This document shows, piece after piece, positions 10,370 to 22,814 of a stretch of DNA of 64,000 bases. The notes below the pieces were generated by a model, which saw only the letters and a list, made by a program, of their open reading frames with translations, was not told where the DNA came from and did not search any database. Each line of letters opens with the position of its first letter. The first letter of the stretch is position 1. The stretch lies in NCBI GenBank assembly GCA_032622095.1, contig CP136063.1, positions 38,912,106 to 38,976,105 of the forward strand, written 5' to 3'. The stretch comes from Siphonodentalium dalli. Lineage: Eukaryota; Mollusca; Scaphopoda; Gadilida; Siphonodentaliidae. A program made the translations under genes and the position numbers.

Positions 10370-12030
10370 AACTGCGAAAAGAAAAAAAAATTTGGCAATG
10401 TGTACTGAACATTGTGAAGAATGATGAACAATAAAATAATATTCATATTTATCAAGCGTTCGTTGATAAAATTAAGAACCATTTGTTTACAAATAATTGA
10501 GTAACTTGCCTTACATCCCTTGTAGTGAGGTGGCAGTTAAGTGTTAATATATGTGGACAGTTGTGTGTTGTGAATCACTTTTCAAAAGAACTGTAATCCC
10601 CAATCTGGGGATACCACATAGCCCAGAAACTAGGTCACCAATCAGCCTGAATCAGGATATAATATTCTCATGAGGTAGCATCTGCTGGTCATAATCCCAG
10701 CTGGCTTGAGTGAACATTAACTTGACCCATCAAATTCAGTTCCCAAATAGCTTTTCTGAGCAATGAAAGCTACTGTTTGTAAACAACTGCTTCCAAGACA
10801 ATAATCAGAATAACACTGAAGAAATTTGAGTATATCTTTATTGTTAATCATTCTTTACAGTGTTCAGTACACATACCCATATCTTGTTCTTAGATATGAT
10901 CTTTGTGTTTGTTGATTTTAGGTTCGAAACAAATTATTTAAAAAACTTCTATAAATTTCACATTTTGAATTTCTAACATAATCTACCAAGAATTATACTC
11001 TTAAAATGTTGCATCCATGGGTTTGGTTATTGTGATTACTAATAAAAGTCAACACAAACCTATATTTTAGACTCCATTAAGGACTTTGCTAACCCAATTT
11101 CAACCCAAATTTGATGGAGTCAAAATAATGGATTGTGCTCACTTTTATTGGTAATCACAGCAACCAAACCCATGGATGTACCATTTTAACAGTATAATTA
11201 GCGGTGGATGATCTAAGAAATACAAAATGTGAACTTTATAGAGGTTTAAAAAAAAAACATTTAGAACCCAAATCCAACAAAAACAAAATCAATTTCCAAG
11301 AAAAAGATATGGAAATGTGTAGTGAATACTGTGAAGAATGATGAACAATAAAAATATATTCATATTTACCAAGTGTTCTTTGAAAACATTACATAGAACC
11401 AGTTGTTAACAAATGCCAGAATTATTTCCCCCAACATGGCTAACTGAGAGCTGGCAGCGATTGGTTAACTATTGACAGTGGTGAGTTGACAAAATAATTT
11501 CTTAAGCTTCAATTTAGCAGACCACCCTGTAACCACTAAATAGGTCATAAATCATGGACTAATCCCTTGTGGTCCAGTGGCCACAGCCTGGTACACAGGC
11601 TGATAACAATCCCAGCATGACTGGGTACAAGGTGACCCATAATCCACACATCAAGTGTCATCTTCTGGACAGCATTACTGAGAAAGTTAATCTACCATTT
11701 ACAAACAAGTGGTTCTGAGCATATTTTTCAAAGAATGCTTGGTAAATATGAATATATTTTTATTGTTCATCATTATTCAGTGTTCAGCACATATTCCCAT
11801 ATTTTTTTCTTAGATATGGACTTTGTGTTTGTTGGATTTTGGTTCGAAAAAAATATTTTTAAAAACCTCTATAAAGTTCACATTTAGTATTTCTCACATG
11901 TTCTACCATGAATTATACTTTTAAAATGTTGCATTCATGGGTTTGGTTACTGTGATCACTAATAAAAGTGAACATAAACCTTTATTTTGACTCCATAAAA
12001 TGTGGGGAAAATTGGGTTAGCAAAGTCCTT
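10370..12030. repeat. Alternating inverted repeats (duplicated foldback unit)
   Basis: One sequence occurs four times in alternating orientation. Minus-type arms are at about 10,385-10,480 and 11,095-11,390; plus-type arms at about 10,790-11,080 and 11,700-12,020. Marker strings include GTTCAGTACACAT, TGGGTTTGGTTAC/ATTGTGAT and GATGAACAATAAAA. The spacers at 10.5-10.8 and 11.4-11.7 kb also resemble each other, so a roughly 900-bp unit appears tandemly duplicated. No coding sequence. Confidence 0.65.
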
Positions 12031-12264
12031 AACCACCATCCAAATTATTATACTGACTGATTGTTTATTTACAAAGCCAACATTTAAGTTGGAACATAGC
12101 CAAACATATATACATATATACAAACAAACAATTTATACAAACAATTTATACGTTAACAATTATCATATCATACTTCCGTAACAAATTCACCATAATATAA
12201 TAACTATACACAGCACGTATACATACGATTCATAATTATGCAATTTCCAATTTATGGATGTGTC

Positions 12265-12385
12265 TCATATTATATATATACATATATATACATACATACA
12301 TATACATACATATATATATATATATACAGATTGTATACAAACATGCATACACATACATATACACACATATATATATAATTCATCT
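12265..12385. repeat. TA/CATA-rich microsatellite
   Basis: Irregular TATATACATACATA tracts. They lie 3' of the second LINE (minus strand) and may derive from its tail; the 300 bp before them is AT-rich and non-coding. Confidence 0.7.
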
Positions 12386-12402
12386 GTATATCTAATAGTA
12401 TA

Positions 12403-13159
12403 TTAAGAAATCTTTTTCAATGCCAATTTAATAAATATGCTCAGTCTTTTCAGAACGCTCATGTTTTCAAGAGAAAGTAGTCCATGGAATTTATTGCGGT
12501 TCGGATTATCCCAGTAATATTTTGGAATATATAATTCGCGTAAGTTTTTCAGCTCTTGGCATATGATCATAAAATGGTACTCATCACATGGGCTATTGCT
12601 GCACAAACCACAGTTTAAATCATTATTATCTTTTCCTTTCGTCCATCTATTTTTTTCAACTGGCAATTTATGGTTTGACGTTCGTATTTTCAGTAAGTAG
12701 TTAGATAAATGGGTTGGCAAATATACTAGATATCGATTCATTTTAATCGAGTTCTTTATGTTGCTGTAGAATATAGCTCTGGTAGATGAGGACGACTTCA
12801 GACTGTCGAAAAGATTACGTTCATAATTTTCAATCAGTTTACTTTTTATGTATCTTAACGCTGTTTTGCTTAGCGATGACCGACTTGACCAAATGTGGTC
12901 CATGTTTACTTCGTGAAGGATCCCTTCCACAAATCTAATCCATTTGATCTTGTCTTGCAATAAGATATCGTCTTCATGTACATACCTCAATAAAAGAAAT
13001 ATGTTCTTTGCTAGTTCTGACCCATCATGACTCACTAGCTTTGACCAATACGATAGTGCTCTATATTTTATTTCTATTAATATCGGATGCCTTCCAAGTT
13101 CTGCATATACCATATAATTAGGTGTACTCGATTTCATTGAAGTTATTATTTTACAAAAC
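12403..13159 (-). pseudogene. Second LINE: C-terminal domain of ORF2
   Basis: A 244-residue frame ends in a cysteine-histidine motif (CGLCSNSPCDEYHFMIICQ) like that at the C-terminus of several LINE polymerases. Its beginning (STPNYMVYAELGRHPI) is the usual continuation of the RT-connected block LETLHLK found at the right of the inserted MITE. Removing the MITE joins the two parts in frame (LETLHLKFCKIITSMKSSTPN). The stop codon at 12,403 appears to be the natural ORF end. Confidence 0.8.
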
Positions 13160-13759
13160 TTAAAGGGGTACTGTACCCAAGATGTTGTTGTTGGTTTCTA
13201 TAATCCCCGAGTCGGAGAATAAGGTAACAACTTTTCTATTTTTTGAAAGTCTGTCGAGTACGAAGTATTGTTACGGATGGCAAATTTACCGGAATGCAAA
13301 AATACAAATTGTCGTTGTCGAGTAATTTTTGTAAAGTTTTCAACCAAATGAATCAAATAAACATTATATTATATGCTTAGTAGTCCCATATACTCATTTA
13401 AGTTAGTGTACCGTCACTAGTCAATGAGTGGCTTGGGTTTTCTCCCCGTATAAGCATAATGTTTCAAACGATCGTGTGTGCAATTGTTTTCCTAATCCGG
13501 TATCCCTCAATTATAATTTGATTACGTTTTGTACACGGAAATTCGAATTTTAAGAGACGCCATTTTATGGCTGGAGCCATAAAATCAATTTATATTAAAT
13601 TATTAACTTTTAAATTATTAAATTTTAAGATAGCCTATTAACCTGAGCGTTTACAGAATACATCTACGACTCAAATTACTTATATTTCTATATAGTATCG
13701 ATAATAGATCGTTGTTATCACCGGGAATTTATTGAAAATGGCGTACAGTACCCCTTTAA
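13160..13759. mobile_element. TTAA-flanked 600-bp MITE, family C, inserted in LINE ORF2
   Basis: Exactly 600 bp including both TTAA copies (13,160-13,163 and 13,756-13,759), with ends AGGGGTACTGTAC / GTACAGTACCCCT. A second 600-bp copy at 22,215-22,814 differs at only about ten positions by eye, so the family was active recently. Excision restores the LINE reading frame. Confidence 0.9.
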
Positions 13760-14905
13760 GGTGGAGCGTCTCTAGGGCCTGTATTCTTTCGAAACACCAG
13801 ACCTCACTTCCGTATAGCATAATTGGCAGAATCATACAATCAAATAGTTTCAGCGAAATATCGATAGGCAACTTGAGTTTGCGAATTTGTTCAATAAACC
13901 ATACATTGCCTTTGTCGCAGTATTTGTGGTACTCTTTATAGACTGACAAAATCTCCCATTGTAAAAAATTTTAATCCCAAGGTATTTTAATTCTTTTACA
14001 ATTTGTATTTCCTGCCCTCTGTATGTGAACATAGGAAAATTTCTTGGTAACTTTTTCGCGAAGATGATTGTTTTGGTCTTATTAATGTTCACTTCAAGTT
14101 TCCAAGCTTCAGCGTAATCTGCGAAGGCTAAAAGTGCGCGATTCATATTATCCTCTGAATCTGATAAAATGACAGTGTCATCCGCATATAATAGGCACAG
14201 TATATCGATGTAACATCCTAAATGCTCAAAATATTTTTCGTTTATAAAATTCAGATTTTCTATAACACAATCATTCAATAAGCACTGTAAATCGTTCACG
14301 AATAGTGAAAATAAGAAAGGTGACATTGTTTCACCTTGAAATAAACCTACCTTGCTCACGAAAAAGTCTGACTGAGTTACAATTTTTCACGCATAATTTA
14401 ATATTCGTATACATGCTTCTTATTACCCGCAAAATCTTACCGTTTATATCTGATCTCAGCAAATTGAGCCATAGCGCATCTCTCCAAACAGTATCAAAAG
14501 CTTTGCGGAAATCAATAAACGTACAGTATAGTCTCCGTCCGCTCTGAAGATATATATTTATCAATGCATGTAGTATAAATATATTATCAACAGTGGAGTG
14601 GCTTTTGCGAAATCCGGTTTGTGACTTACTAATTAAATCAATATCCTCTGCAAATGAGGTCAATCGGTTATTTAAAACGGAGGTAAACAGTTTTGCCAAA
14701 CAGCTCAAAAGTGTGATACCTCGGTAAGAGTCTGGCATATTTGGATCACCCGACCCCTTATAAATGGGCTGTATTAGACCAACTGCCCAATCTTGGGGAA
14801 ATAATCCACTATTTAGGATCAGGTTGAAAAGACGAACGTATATGGGCATCATCTCATTTACTGAAGCCTTAATATATTCGTTAATTATTTGATCAGTACC
14901 TCGGC
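13760..14905 (-). pseudogene. Second LINE: reverse transcriptase domain
   Basis: The minus strand carries RT blocks GTDQIINEYIKASV, AVGLIQPIYKGSGD, SYRGITLLSCLAKLF, QTGFRKSHSTVDNIF, FIDFRKAFDTVW (14,493-14,519, first catalytic Asp), GLFQGETMSPFLFSLF, LLYADDTVILSDS (YADD at 14,177-14,188), LKYLGIK and MILPIMLYGSEVW. Frameshifts near 14,370 and in 13,900-13,950 break it. The domain starts abruptly at its first block next to the inverted end of the giant element. The endonuclease half of an identically oriented LINE stops at the same point at 55,837. Confidence 0.85.
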
Positions 14906-15840
14906 CCCATATAAAAATGTACCTGGGTAAATCCACCCAGGTTTTTTGGGCCGAAACCCAGGTAAAAATCTATCTACCAAGACATCCACCAACCATTAAG
15001 ACCCCGCGAAACCTGGGTTTTACCATGATTTACCCACCTGAAACTGGATAAAAACCCTGGTAAGGATAAACCTGGGTGTAATTACCCAGGTGACCACACC
15101 CAGGTGTACCCTACCTGGGTGTTTCCCACCCAGGTCTACCCTGGTGTTTCCTACCTGGGTGTTTCCCCACCCAGGTGTACCATGGTGTTATTCACCCAGG
15201 TGTACCCTGGTGTTTCCTACCTGGGTGTTTCCCCACCCAGGTTACCTTGGTGTTATTCACCCAGGTGTACCCTGGTGTTTCCTACCTGGGTGTTTCCCCA
15301 CCCAGGTTACCTTGGTGTTATTCACCCAGGTGTACCCCGGTGTTTCCTACCTGGGTGTTTCCCACCCAGGTTACCTTGGTGTTATTCACCCAGGTGTACC
15401 CTGGTGTTTCCTACCTGGGTGTTTCCCACCCAGGTGTACCTTGGTGTTATTCACCCAGGTGTACCCTGGTGTTTCCTACCTGGGTGTTCCCCACCCAGGT
15501 GTACCTTGATGTTTCCAACCCAGGTGTACCTTGGTGTTTTTTTTACGCCGGTGTACCTTGGTGTTTTCTTACCCAGGTGGATTTCCCATTGAGATGCACC
15601 TGGGTTAGAAAACCCCAAGGTACACCCAGGTAAGGAAACACCAAGGTACACCTGGGCAGGAAAACACCAAGGTACACCTGGGTAAGAAAACACCAAGGTA
15701 GACCTGGGTAAGAAAACACCAAGGTACAACTGGGTGGGAAACACCAAGGTACACATGGGTAGGAAACACCAAGGAACACCTGGGTGAACCTGGGTGGGGA
15801 TACACCAAGGTACACCTGGGTGGGGATACCAAAGTGAAAT
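14906..15840. repeat. Left terminus: TIR plus palindromic CCTGGGTGT satellite
   Basis: After the TIR come scattered ACCTGGGT / ACCCAGGT boxes. From 15,125 there is a 65-bp tandem repeat: its TTCACCCAGGTGTACC marker is at 15,191, 15,256, 15,321, 15,385 and 15,450. From about 15,600 the same motifs run in the opposite sense (ACACCAAGGTACACCTGGGT), so the array forms a large palindrome centred near 15,570. The long ORFs across it are repeat artefacts. Confidence 0.85.
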
Positions 15841-17414
15841 GATGAGGATGGCAATGAAGTAGATTTTGATGGGATGCAGGGGTATTGTTATCAATGGAGT
15901 TGTTTAGTATAATAGAACATTAAGGAAACTGATTGTGCAGCAATACAAGTTTATTCAAGGACAACAAACTAACTAAAGATAAAATACATGTATAGAAACA
16001 CATGTAATATATAAATATATAAACTCATTAAACTGCATGGGTTAAAACTTACTGACAACAAGAGTTGGGTTAAAATTTTGATTAAAAAACACTTGCAAAG
16101 TCCCTCTTCATACATGTATATGGTATGTTAGGCAAGTTACATGTACATGTAGTTGCAATGTATACCGGTACATGACATACCGGTGGACACAAAAATCATT
16201 ATTTTAGTTCCAATGTCATTTACCAGAATACATGTACATGTTGTACCTTGCAACTACATCTACAGTGAGGTCGTTTTGTCTCATTTAAACTTTCTAAATG
16301 GGTTTCTCCCTTTGAATGACATAAACTAATGTGAGTATACACATGAGCTGTGGTGTGAAATACACACCAAAAAATTATTTCTTAGTCTGAGGACATGTTT
16401 CCTGTCATTATCTTACTGCTTACAAATATAGATTTGTAATTATGTGCTGTAATGCTCCAGAAATAGTCATATTTTGTCCTGGTTCATAAGAACATATTAT
16501 TTCTTAGTATTAGAAGGACATGTTGTCTGTTATTATTTGACTCATAAACCCCCCAAATGTACATGTAAACAGAACATTTGGGAAAGAGACACACCATCTT
16601 TATCCTTTTTTATATCAGTACTAAGTAGCAATATTGATCAGATAGCAAAATATGCTATAAATAGATTTCAGATGGTAGAGAGAGATTAAACAATCACATT
16701 AATTGCACCAACTCGAAACAGTTAACATACCCTGTAGAATACAGACTATGATCAAGGAGGGTGTCACACACACCCCCACCCCGCTTTGGTATGTGATATT
16801 CAAGCCATTTTCAGGTGGTATGCTATATACATGTACATACCCAATGTTATCTGGTACTAGGATTTCACACGGCAATATAACCGGCATTCACGATTCAGCA
16901 AAAAGGCTAGTATGCCGATATAATAGCATAAAATTATACAAATTTTGAGTATTTTCCAGCTTAAACAGACCCAAGTGATATATTTTTATCTAATTCAGTC
17001 TAATGGCTCTTGATATGTTGATGTTTTGGATACTATTTCAGCAAATGTGAGAAAAAGTGGCTTCTTTGGGGCATCAGCTTGTCTGAAAAATATATCAAGG
17101 TCCCCTAAATCCGATACTACATTTCAGAACAATCCAACCAGTGTCCCATGAAATGGTGGATAATAAACTATCATACCAAATTTGATTCAGATTTGATCAC
17201 ACAAACTAAAATTATGATGCGGAAACCAGAAATTAACACGATTCTAAGTCGAAAAAGGGCCATAACTCTCGCAAAAATGAGCGGAGCACACCCATATTCG
17301 AACTTGACCTGTATTTTGGTCTGATAAACTTAAATACCACATTTGGTTCAGATATGATCACACAAACTGAAGTTATCATCCGGAAACCTACAATTTTCAA
17401 AGTTTAAATGTCTA
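15841..17414. other. No gene; short internal repeat and ACATGTACATGTA palindromes
   Basis: Only short ORFs. ACATGTACATG-type palindromes recur (for example 16,139 and 16,231). A 52-bp block containing GATCACACAAACT and GGAAACC is present at 17,177-17,228 and again about 160 bp later. A related copy of the 16,990 region is at 48,245. Confidence 0.5.
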
Positions 17415-17821
17415 TTAGGCGACACCAATTTTTAAGTCTGGTTTACGAACATGTGGGCTGATGTGGGGAGAAAAAAAGTAGATGCAGGAGGGAACAAAAT
17501 AAAAATAATAAAAATTGTCCCCCCCCCCCCCCCCCCAATTTATATCAAGTAAATCTTGAAATTTTACATAAATTTTACAAAAATTGTGAAAAAAAACTTT
17601 TCGAATGAAATTCTAAACCAAACAAGACATTTCTTGTCATGAAATACATGAAAATATGGATCTGCAAATGATCATAAGCAGAACCGGATGCGACAGCACA
17701 TGAAAATCAGTACGCGTGTAAAAAAAATTTGGGACAAAAAAGTAAAAAAAAAAAATCATGAAATGGAAAAAAAGTTGTAGGAGGTGTTCGTAAACCGGAC
17801 TTAAAAATTGGTGTCGCCTTA
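17415..17821. mobile_element. PIF/Harbinger-like MITE (TTA duplication)
   Basis: TTA at 17,415-17,417 and 17,819-17,821 flank the inverted ends GGCGACACCAATTTTTAAGT. A second copy in opposite orientation is at 24,843-25,205. A 3-bp TWA duplication with GG-starting ends fits PIF/Harbinger. An 18-base C-run lies inside at about 17,519. Confidence 0.75.
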
Positions 17822-17848
17822 TGTGTATATAACTCATATAGCTAACTA

Positions 17849-18334
17849 TTAAAGGTGCTCAATCAGATTCGATGGTCCCCATATAATTAGATTCCAACAA
17901 CAACATTGTTTTTAGAAATGCTGCTTCAGTAATATCAGAATCGATTAATTGCCCAAAAATAATGCTAACCACTGTCAACTACATATGTACATGTATAGTA
18001 TAAAATCGCCTGATACGTTATATTTATCAACATGCTGTTCGACGAAGTTTGACCTTATTATCAACACAAAGCCTCTTCATTTTAGAGTTATCCATCTTCA
18101 TCCGCAATTTGGTCTGAGACCGTCGGCTTGTCAAATTTTTCTGGGCCACTATTAAGTATCGATGGTGATAAATATTAAAATTTCAAAAATTGATATCTAA
18201 TAACTCTGAACTTTGATACATGTAGGTGGGTCCCTCGACTTGATTAAAATATTTTTACCCCCCCTCCCCGATTCCATATACATGTATATGTAAATAGCAA
18301 ATGAGGGGCACTTAATCGGATTATGCATCTTTAA
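17849..18334. mobile_element. TTAA MITE family A, copy 2
   Basis: TTAA at 17,849 and 18,331; ends AGGTGCTCAATCAGATTCG and GATTATGCATCT. It shares the interior motifs GATTCCAACAACAACA and TTAGAGTTATCCATCTTC with other copies. It faces copy 3 across 13 bp. Confidence 0.75.
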
Positions 18335-18347
18335 ACTGTATTTGAAT

Positions 18348-18795
18348 TTAAAGATGCATAATCTGATTAAGGGCCCCCTGAATTAATGCACATTACTATT
18401 TATTTGGACTTGGGGGGTAAAAGATATTTGGTACGAGTCAAGGAACCCACCACCTATCAAAGCTCAGAGTTATTAGATATCAATTTTTGAAATATACTAT
18501 TTTTCACGATCAAGAATTAATAGTGGCCCACGGTCTCGGACCAAATTTCAGATGAAGATGGATAACTCTAAAATCAAGAGGCTTTCTGTTGATAATAAGG
18601 CCAAATTTTGCAGAACAACATGTTGATAAATAACATATGTCAGGCAATTGTATACTTTAGTTGACAGTGGTTAGCATTATTTTAGGGCAATTAATCAATT
18701 CTGATACCGTAACTGAAGCAGCCTTTCTAAATACAAATGTATGATGTTGGAATCTGATTATATGGGTATCATCGAACCGGATTGAGTACCTTTAA
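18348..18795. mobile_element. TTAA MITE family A, copy 3, inverted
   Basis: TTAA at 18,348-18,351 and 18,792-18,795; ends AGATGCATAATCTG and CCGGATTGAGTACCT. With copy 2 it forms a palindrome nearly 950 bp long. Confidence 0.75.
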
Positions 18796-19399
18796 AATGA
18801 ACTGTATCCAGTATAAACATGTTAAACCTGATAATTAATTAGAGCATGCAGTCCCTGTTGACATGCGGTATCCGCTGGTAGTCTTACCACAGTAATATGT
18901 GTTAACTGATAACCAAGTTAATTGTTTTTACCACAAAAATTCTGAATTTTATCTAGACATTTTGAAACAATAAAAAAAAATTCTGGTGTGATTACAATGT
19001 CAACTTTAAAACAAAATTCATATAAACATCGCATGAAAAATACAGCCTAACTGCAAATGTGAGGTGGACCACATTCTGCGGCGGTATAACTGACTGCGGT
19101 TGATCGCATGAACACGCCTGAATACTGCAGTAATACCCGAGTAATATAAGGCGAGTTGATTAATTAAAGCATAGCTGTAATTTTACATGTATGTTCTATA
19201 GACTTTGTTGGGAAAGAGAATATAGCTGTGCGACAATGTTAATCCTGATGAGCTAAGTTAGAAATTTTTCAATCGAAACCTCATAAAAAAAAATATAAAT
19301 TCAGTTTTCAATTTTCGAACACTTCTAGGAAATTGTTCAAAAATATTGTTAAAAGATGCCCATTCGATTTGACACTGTAAATATACCCTGTTCAAGTGT
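18796..19399. other. No gene seen
   Basis: AT-rich spacer with no recognisable coding or repeat structure. Confidence 0.5.
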
Positions 19400-19509
19400 T
19401 CCTGCTAATGTGCTATGATGCGGTTGGGTCCTGCTTAATTGCTATGAATTGCACTACCCGCATCATAGCAATTCAGCAGGACCACCAGCATCATAGCATA
19501 TTAGCAGGA
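19400..19509. mobile_element. Small palindromic element
   Basis: Ends TCCTGCTAATGTGCTATGATG-like and its complement CATCATAGCATATTAGCAGGA (one mismatch) enclose a second, internal inverted pair. It is probably a tiny MITE; no target duplication is clear. Confidence 0.6.
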
Positions 19510-19932
19510 CCACTTGGCCAGTGGTAAAATAGTTTGTTTTCCATACGGATATGTGTTTTCAAATAATCATGTAATGATATCTAACATACATGTATATGAT
19601 CCCATTTATAGGTTTTATTCATCACGGCCAAATAAACTTTGTATACAGACAGTTTTACCAAACTTAGAATTTTTATTAGGTGCTTTCATTGTAGCTGTAA
19701 TTACTAGTATTAAAAGAGTGCTCAATAAAGTTTGTTTTATCATTTATGCTCATTTGGAATTTGGATGCTATTTAATTCTGTTTATCTATATAATTGGCTG
19801 CACTGCTAAATTTTGACTCATTTCAGTCATTTGATGTCAGTACATGTAGTTGTCCATCGAAATGGCGAACACAACCAAAGACAAATTACAAGAGGAAAGA
19901 CAACAAATACATTTGATGTGCACTAAAACAGA

Positions 19933-20086
19933 TACAGTAGTGCCCTAAGAAATCGACCCCTTAACCACAACAGAATTTCAGGATTTAGTCGGATATATGG
20001 CTTGTTGCCATTCATCGGAAAGCTCTCCCCGAGTTACCCGTAATTCTGCTGTGGTTAAGGAGTCGATTAATTAGAGCATTACTGTA
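19933..20086. mobile_element. Mariner-like hairpin MITE, copy 1 (internally deleted)
   Basis: TA-flanked ends CAGTAGTGCCCTAA and the complementary GCATTACTG. One arm of the hairpin has lost part of its centre compared with the other copies. Confidence 0.75.
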
Positions 20087-21429
20087 GTTACAAATGTATG
20101 TCTAGCCTCCTGTTGTGTCACTAATAAGATCTTTAATTCACATACGGTACACATGTACATGTACTATATACCCGTTCAAGCGTTTACAAGTGTCAGTCAT
20201 CGAGAAACTGACCAAAAGTTTTGGTAGTATATAATATAGGCTAGCACTGCACTTGGGCTACATGTACATGTACTGTAAGTAATTATAATGTACTATTTTT
20301 ATATTCTGCTGTGAAAGTGTTGCTGAATGAAATTTAAGTTTACCCCGATATTCAAAGTCCGCTCGACTAAGATGGGTTTTTTCTCGAAAACTGATATCTG
20401 AATATACATGTACGTCTTCCACTGGTTGGTATTCCCTCTAAATTGACTAATTTTAACTGATTAGATTAGCCCTGGTATGGAAAACTCTAACTGTTATAGC
20501 CCGATGAGCGGTTTACTGCCAACAGCGGTGATGATATGATGACCAGCGTTGTGCATGGCATATGTTGATCCAGGTAAGAATGCTACCATACATTCCAAAC
20601 ATTCATTAAATATCTTATTAATAGTAACCCAAACTACACAAGAGACTAGTATAACTAAGATTGGGCTCGATTAATGATGTGACACTTTCAGTACTTCATT
20701 TACTAGTAGCCTGGTACTGGTGGGCCTGGCTACAGATACTTGTTTGGCGTGTTTGAGGCCTGTGGCACAAGGGCAGCAGAATCAATTAAAATTTCTCTTA
20801 TTGTAGTGTAGTACATGTACATGAATAGTACCGGTAGTACAGCACACAAAGAGGTATATAGTACCGGCACATGTACATGTATTCTCTCTGTTTTCACACA
20901 TGTTTTTTTTCAATTTAACAACATGAGTCTTTTCTGACACATACTAAAGTGAAAGTAGGCCTACGTGTATATAATGTGCACCCAGTATACCGGTACATGT
21001 ACTGATATATTACATTGCAATACAGTCCGAGTACAATGATATAGCAAAATTATGCATAGTAGAATAACAACCTTTTGTACAAACAGTCCTGACAATGATA
21101 TACCGGGATATCATGGTGATAGTTCATACATTTGGAATTACCGAATACCTGAGTTTGTGGATAGACCGCTTCATGCGATGTTTATGTGAATTTTTATTTT
21201 TAAGTCGGCATTGCATACGGTAGTCCAATAAACCACACCAGAGAATAGCAATTGTCGGTCAGTGACCAACTTCTTATGTTTATGCAATCGATACAATCCG
21301 GTTCTGCTTTTGATGTCCAGTTCGATATTTGTGGTGTGTTCTTGTGCAAAAATATAATTCTAACTAATGCGCCAAAAATCAGGTTTATAAATTTATCCAT
21401 TCTTGAGCAAGAGCAACTCGTAAAACTTG
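20087..21429. other. No gene seen; repeated ACATGTACATGTA boxes
   Basis: Contains several ACATGTACATGTAC palindromes (20,151, 20,261, 20,811, 20,871) and random ORFs only. Such palindromes are frequent through the giant element. Confidence 0.5.
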
Positions 21430-21646
21430 TACAGTAATGCCCAAAGTAATTGACCACTTAACCACAGCAGAATTATGGGTAATTTTTCAGAATTTAGTCG
21501 GAAATATGGCTTGTTACCATTCATCGGAAAGCTCTCCCCGAGAGCTTTCCGATGAATGGCAACAAGCCATATTTCCGACTAAATCCTGAAAAATTACCCA
21601 TAATTCTGCTGTGGTTAAGTGGTCAATTACTTTGGGCATTACTGTA
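21430..21646. mobile_element. Mariner-like hairpin MITE, copy 2
   Basis: TA at both borders, ends ACAGTAATGCCCAAAGTAAT and complement. The whole 217 bp is one near-perfect hairpin; the turn is CTCTCCCCGAGAG. Confidence 0.85.
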
Positions 21647-21776
21647 TGGTATAACATTCCAAACTGAGTATTTCTGCTATCGAACCATATGATAATAATG
21701 TTGAACCGGACATCGAAATCTGAACCGCATTTATGGATTGCAGCACGTGATGTTGAATAAACAGTTATAGAGGATA

Positions 21777-21997
21777 TACAGTAATGCTCTAATTAATCGA
21801 CTCCTTAACTACAGCAGAATTATGGGTAACTTTTCAGGATTTAGTCGGAAATATGGGTTGATGCCATTCATCGGAAAGCTCTCGGTGAGAGCTTTCCGAT
21901 GAATGGCAACAAGCCATATTTCGGACTAAATCCTGAAAAGTTACCCATAATTCTGCTGTAGTTAAGGAGTCGATTAATTAGCTCTAGAATTACTGTA
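21777..21997. mobile_element. Mariner-like hairpin MITE, copy 3
   Basis: TA-bordered 221-bp near-perfect hairpin starting CAGTAATGCTCTAATTAATC, only 130 bp from copy 2. The arms share GGATTTAGTCGGAAATATG and its complement. Confidence 0.85.
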
Positions 21998-22214
21998 ACA
22001 TGGTTTATAATATACAAATGTATACTGTATGGGAAACATCAGAGGTTTACAAAGTAATAAAAACAGTTGATTTGTTCTTTATTCTTGTGGTTATATACAC
22101 GTACATACATGTATTCTAAAAATAAATTTCCTTTACAACGTGGATCAATGAAATGCGGTTGTTGCATTTAAAATGCATTGAGGGTGCATTGTGTCACGCC
22201 ACTTTGTAAATGCC

Positions 22215-22814
22215 TTAAAGGGGTACTGTACCCAAGATGTTGTTGTTGGTTTCTATAATCCCCGAGTCGGAGAATAAGGTATCAACTTTTCCATTTTTTG
22301 AATGTCTGTTGAGTACGAAGTATTGTTACGGATGGCAAATTTACCGGAATGCAAAAATACAAATTGTCGTTTTCGCGTAATTTTTGTAAAGTTTTCAACC
22401 AAATGAATCAAATAAACATTATATTATATGCTTAGTAGTCCCATATACTCATTTAAGTTAGTGTACCGTCACTAGTCAATGAGTGGCTTGGGTTTTCTCC
22501 CCGTATAAGCATAATGTTTCAAACGATCGTGTGTGCAATTGTTTTCCTAATCCAGTATCCCTCAATTATAATTTGATTACGTTTTGTACACGGAAATTCG
22601 AATTTTAAGAGACGCCATTTTATGGCTGGAGCCATAAAATCAATTTATATTAAATTATTAACTTTTAAATTATTAAATTTTAAGATAGCCTATTAACCTG
22701 AGCGTTTACAGAATACATCTTCGACTCAAATTACTTATATTTCTATATAGTATCGATAATAGATCGTTGTTATCACCGGGAATTTATTGAAAATGGCGTA
22801 CAGTACCCCTTTAA
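22215..22814. mobile_element. TTAA MITE family C, second copy
   Basis: A 600-bp near-identical copy of 13,160-13,759 in the same orientation, flanked by TTAA at 22,215-22,218 and 22,811-22,814. The other copy lies outside the giant element, so the family moved after or around the time of that insertion. Confidence 0.9.

Noticed and set aside
15090-15894. Long overlapping ORFs of 100-160 residues on both strands
   Set aside because: They are translations of the CCTGGGTGT satellite; all frames are open because the unit lacks stops.
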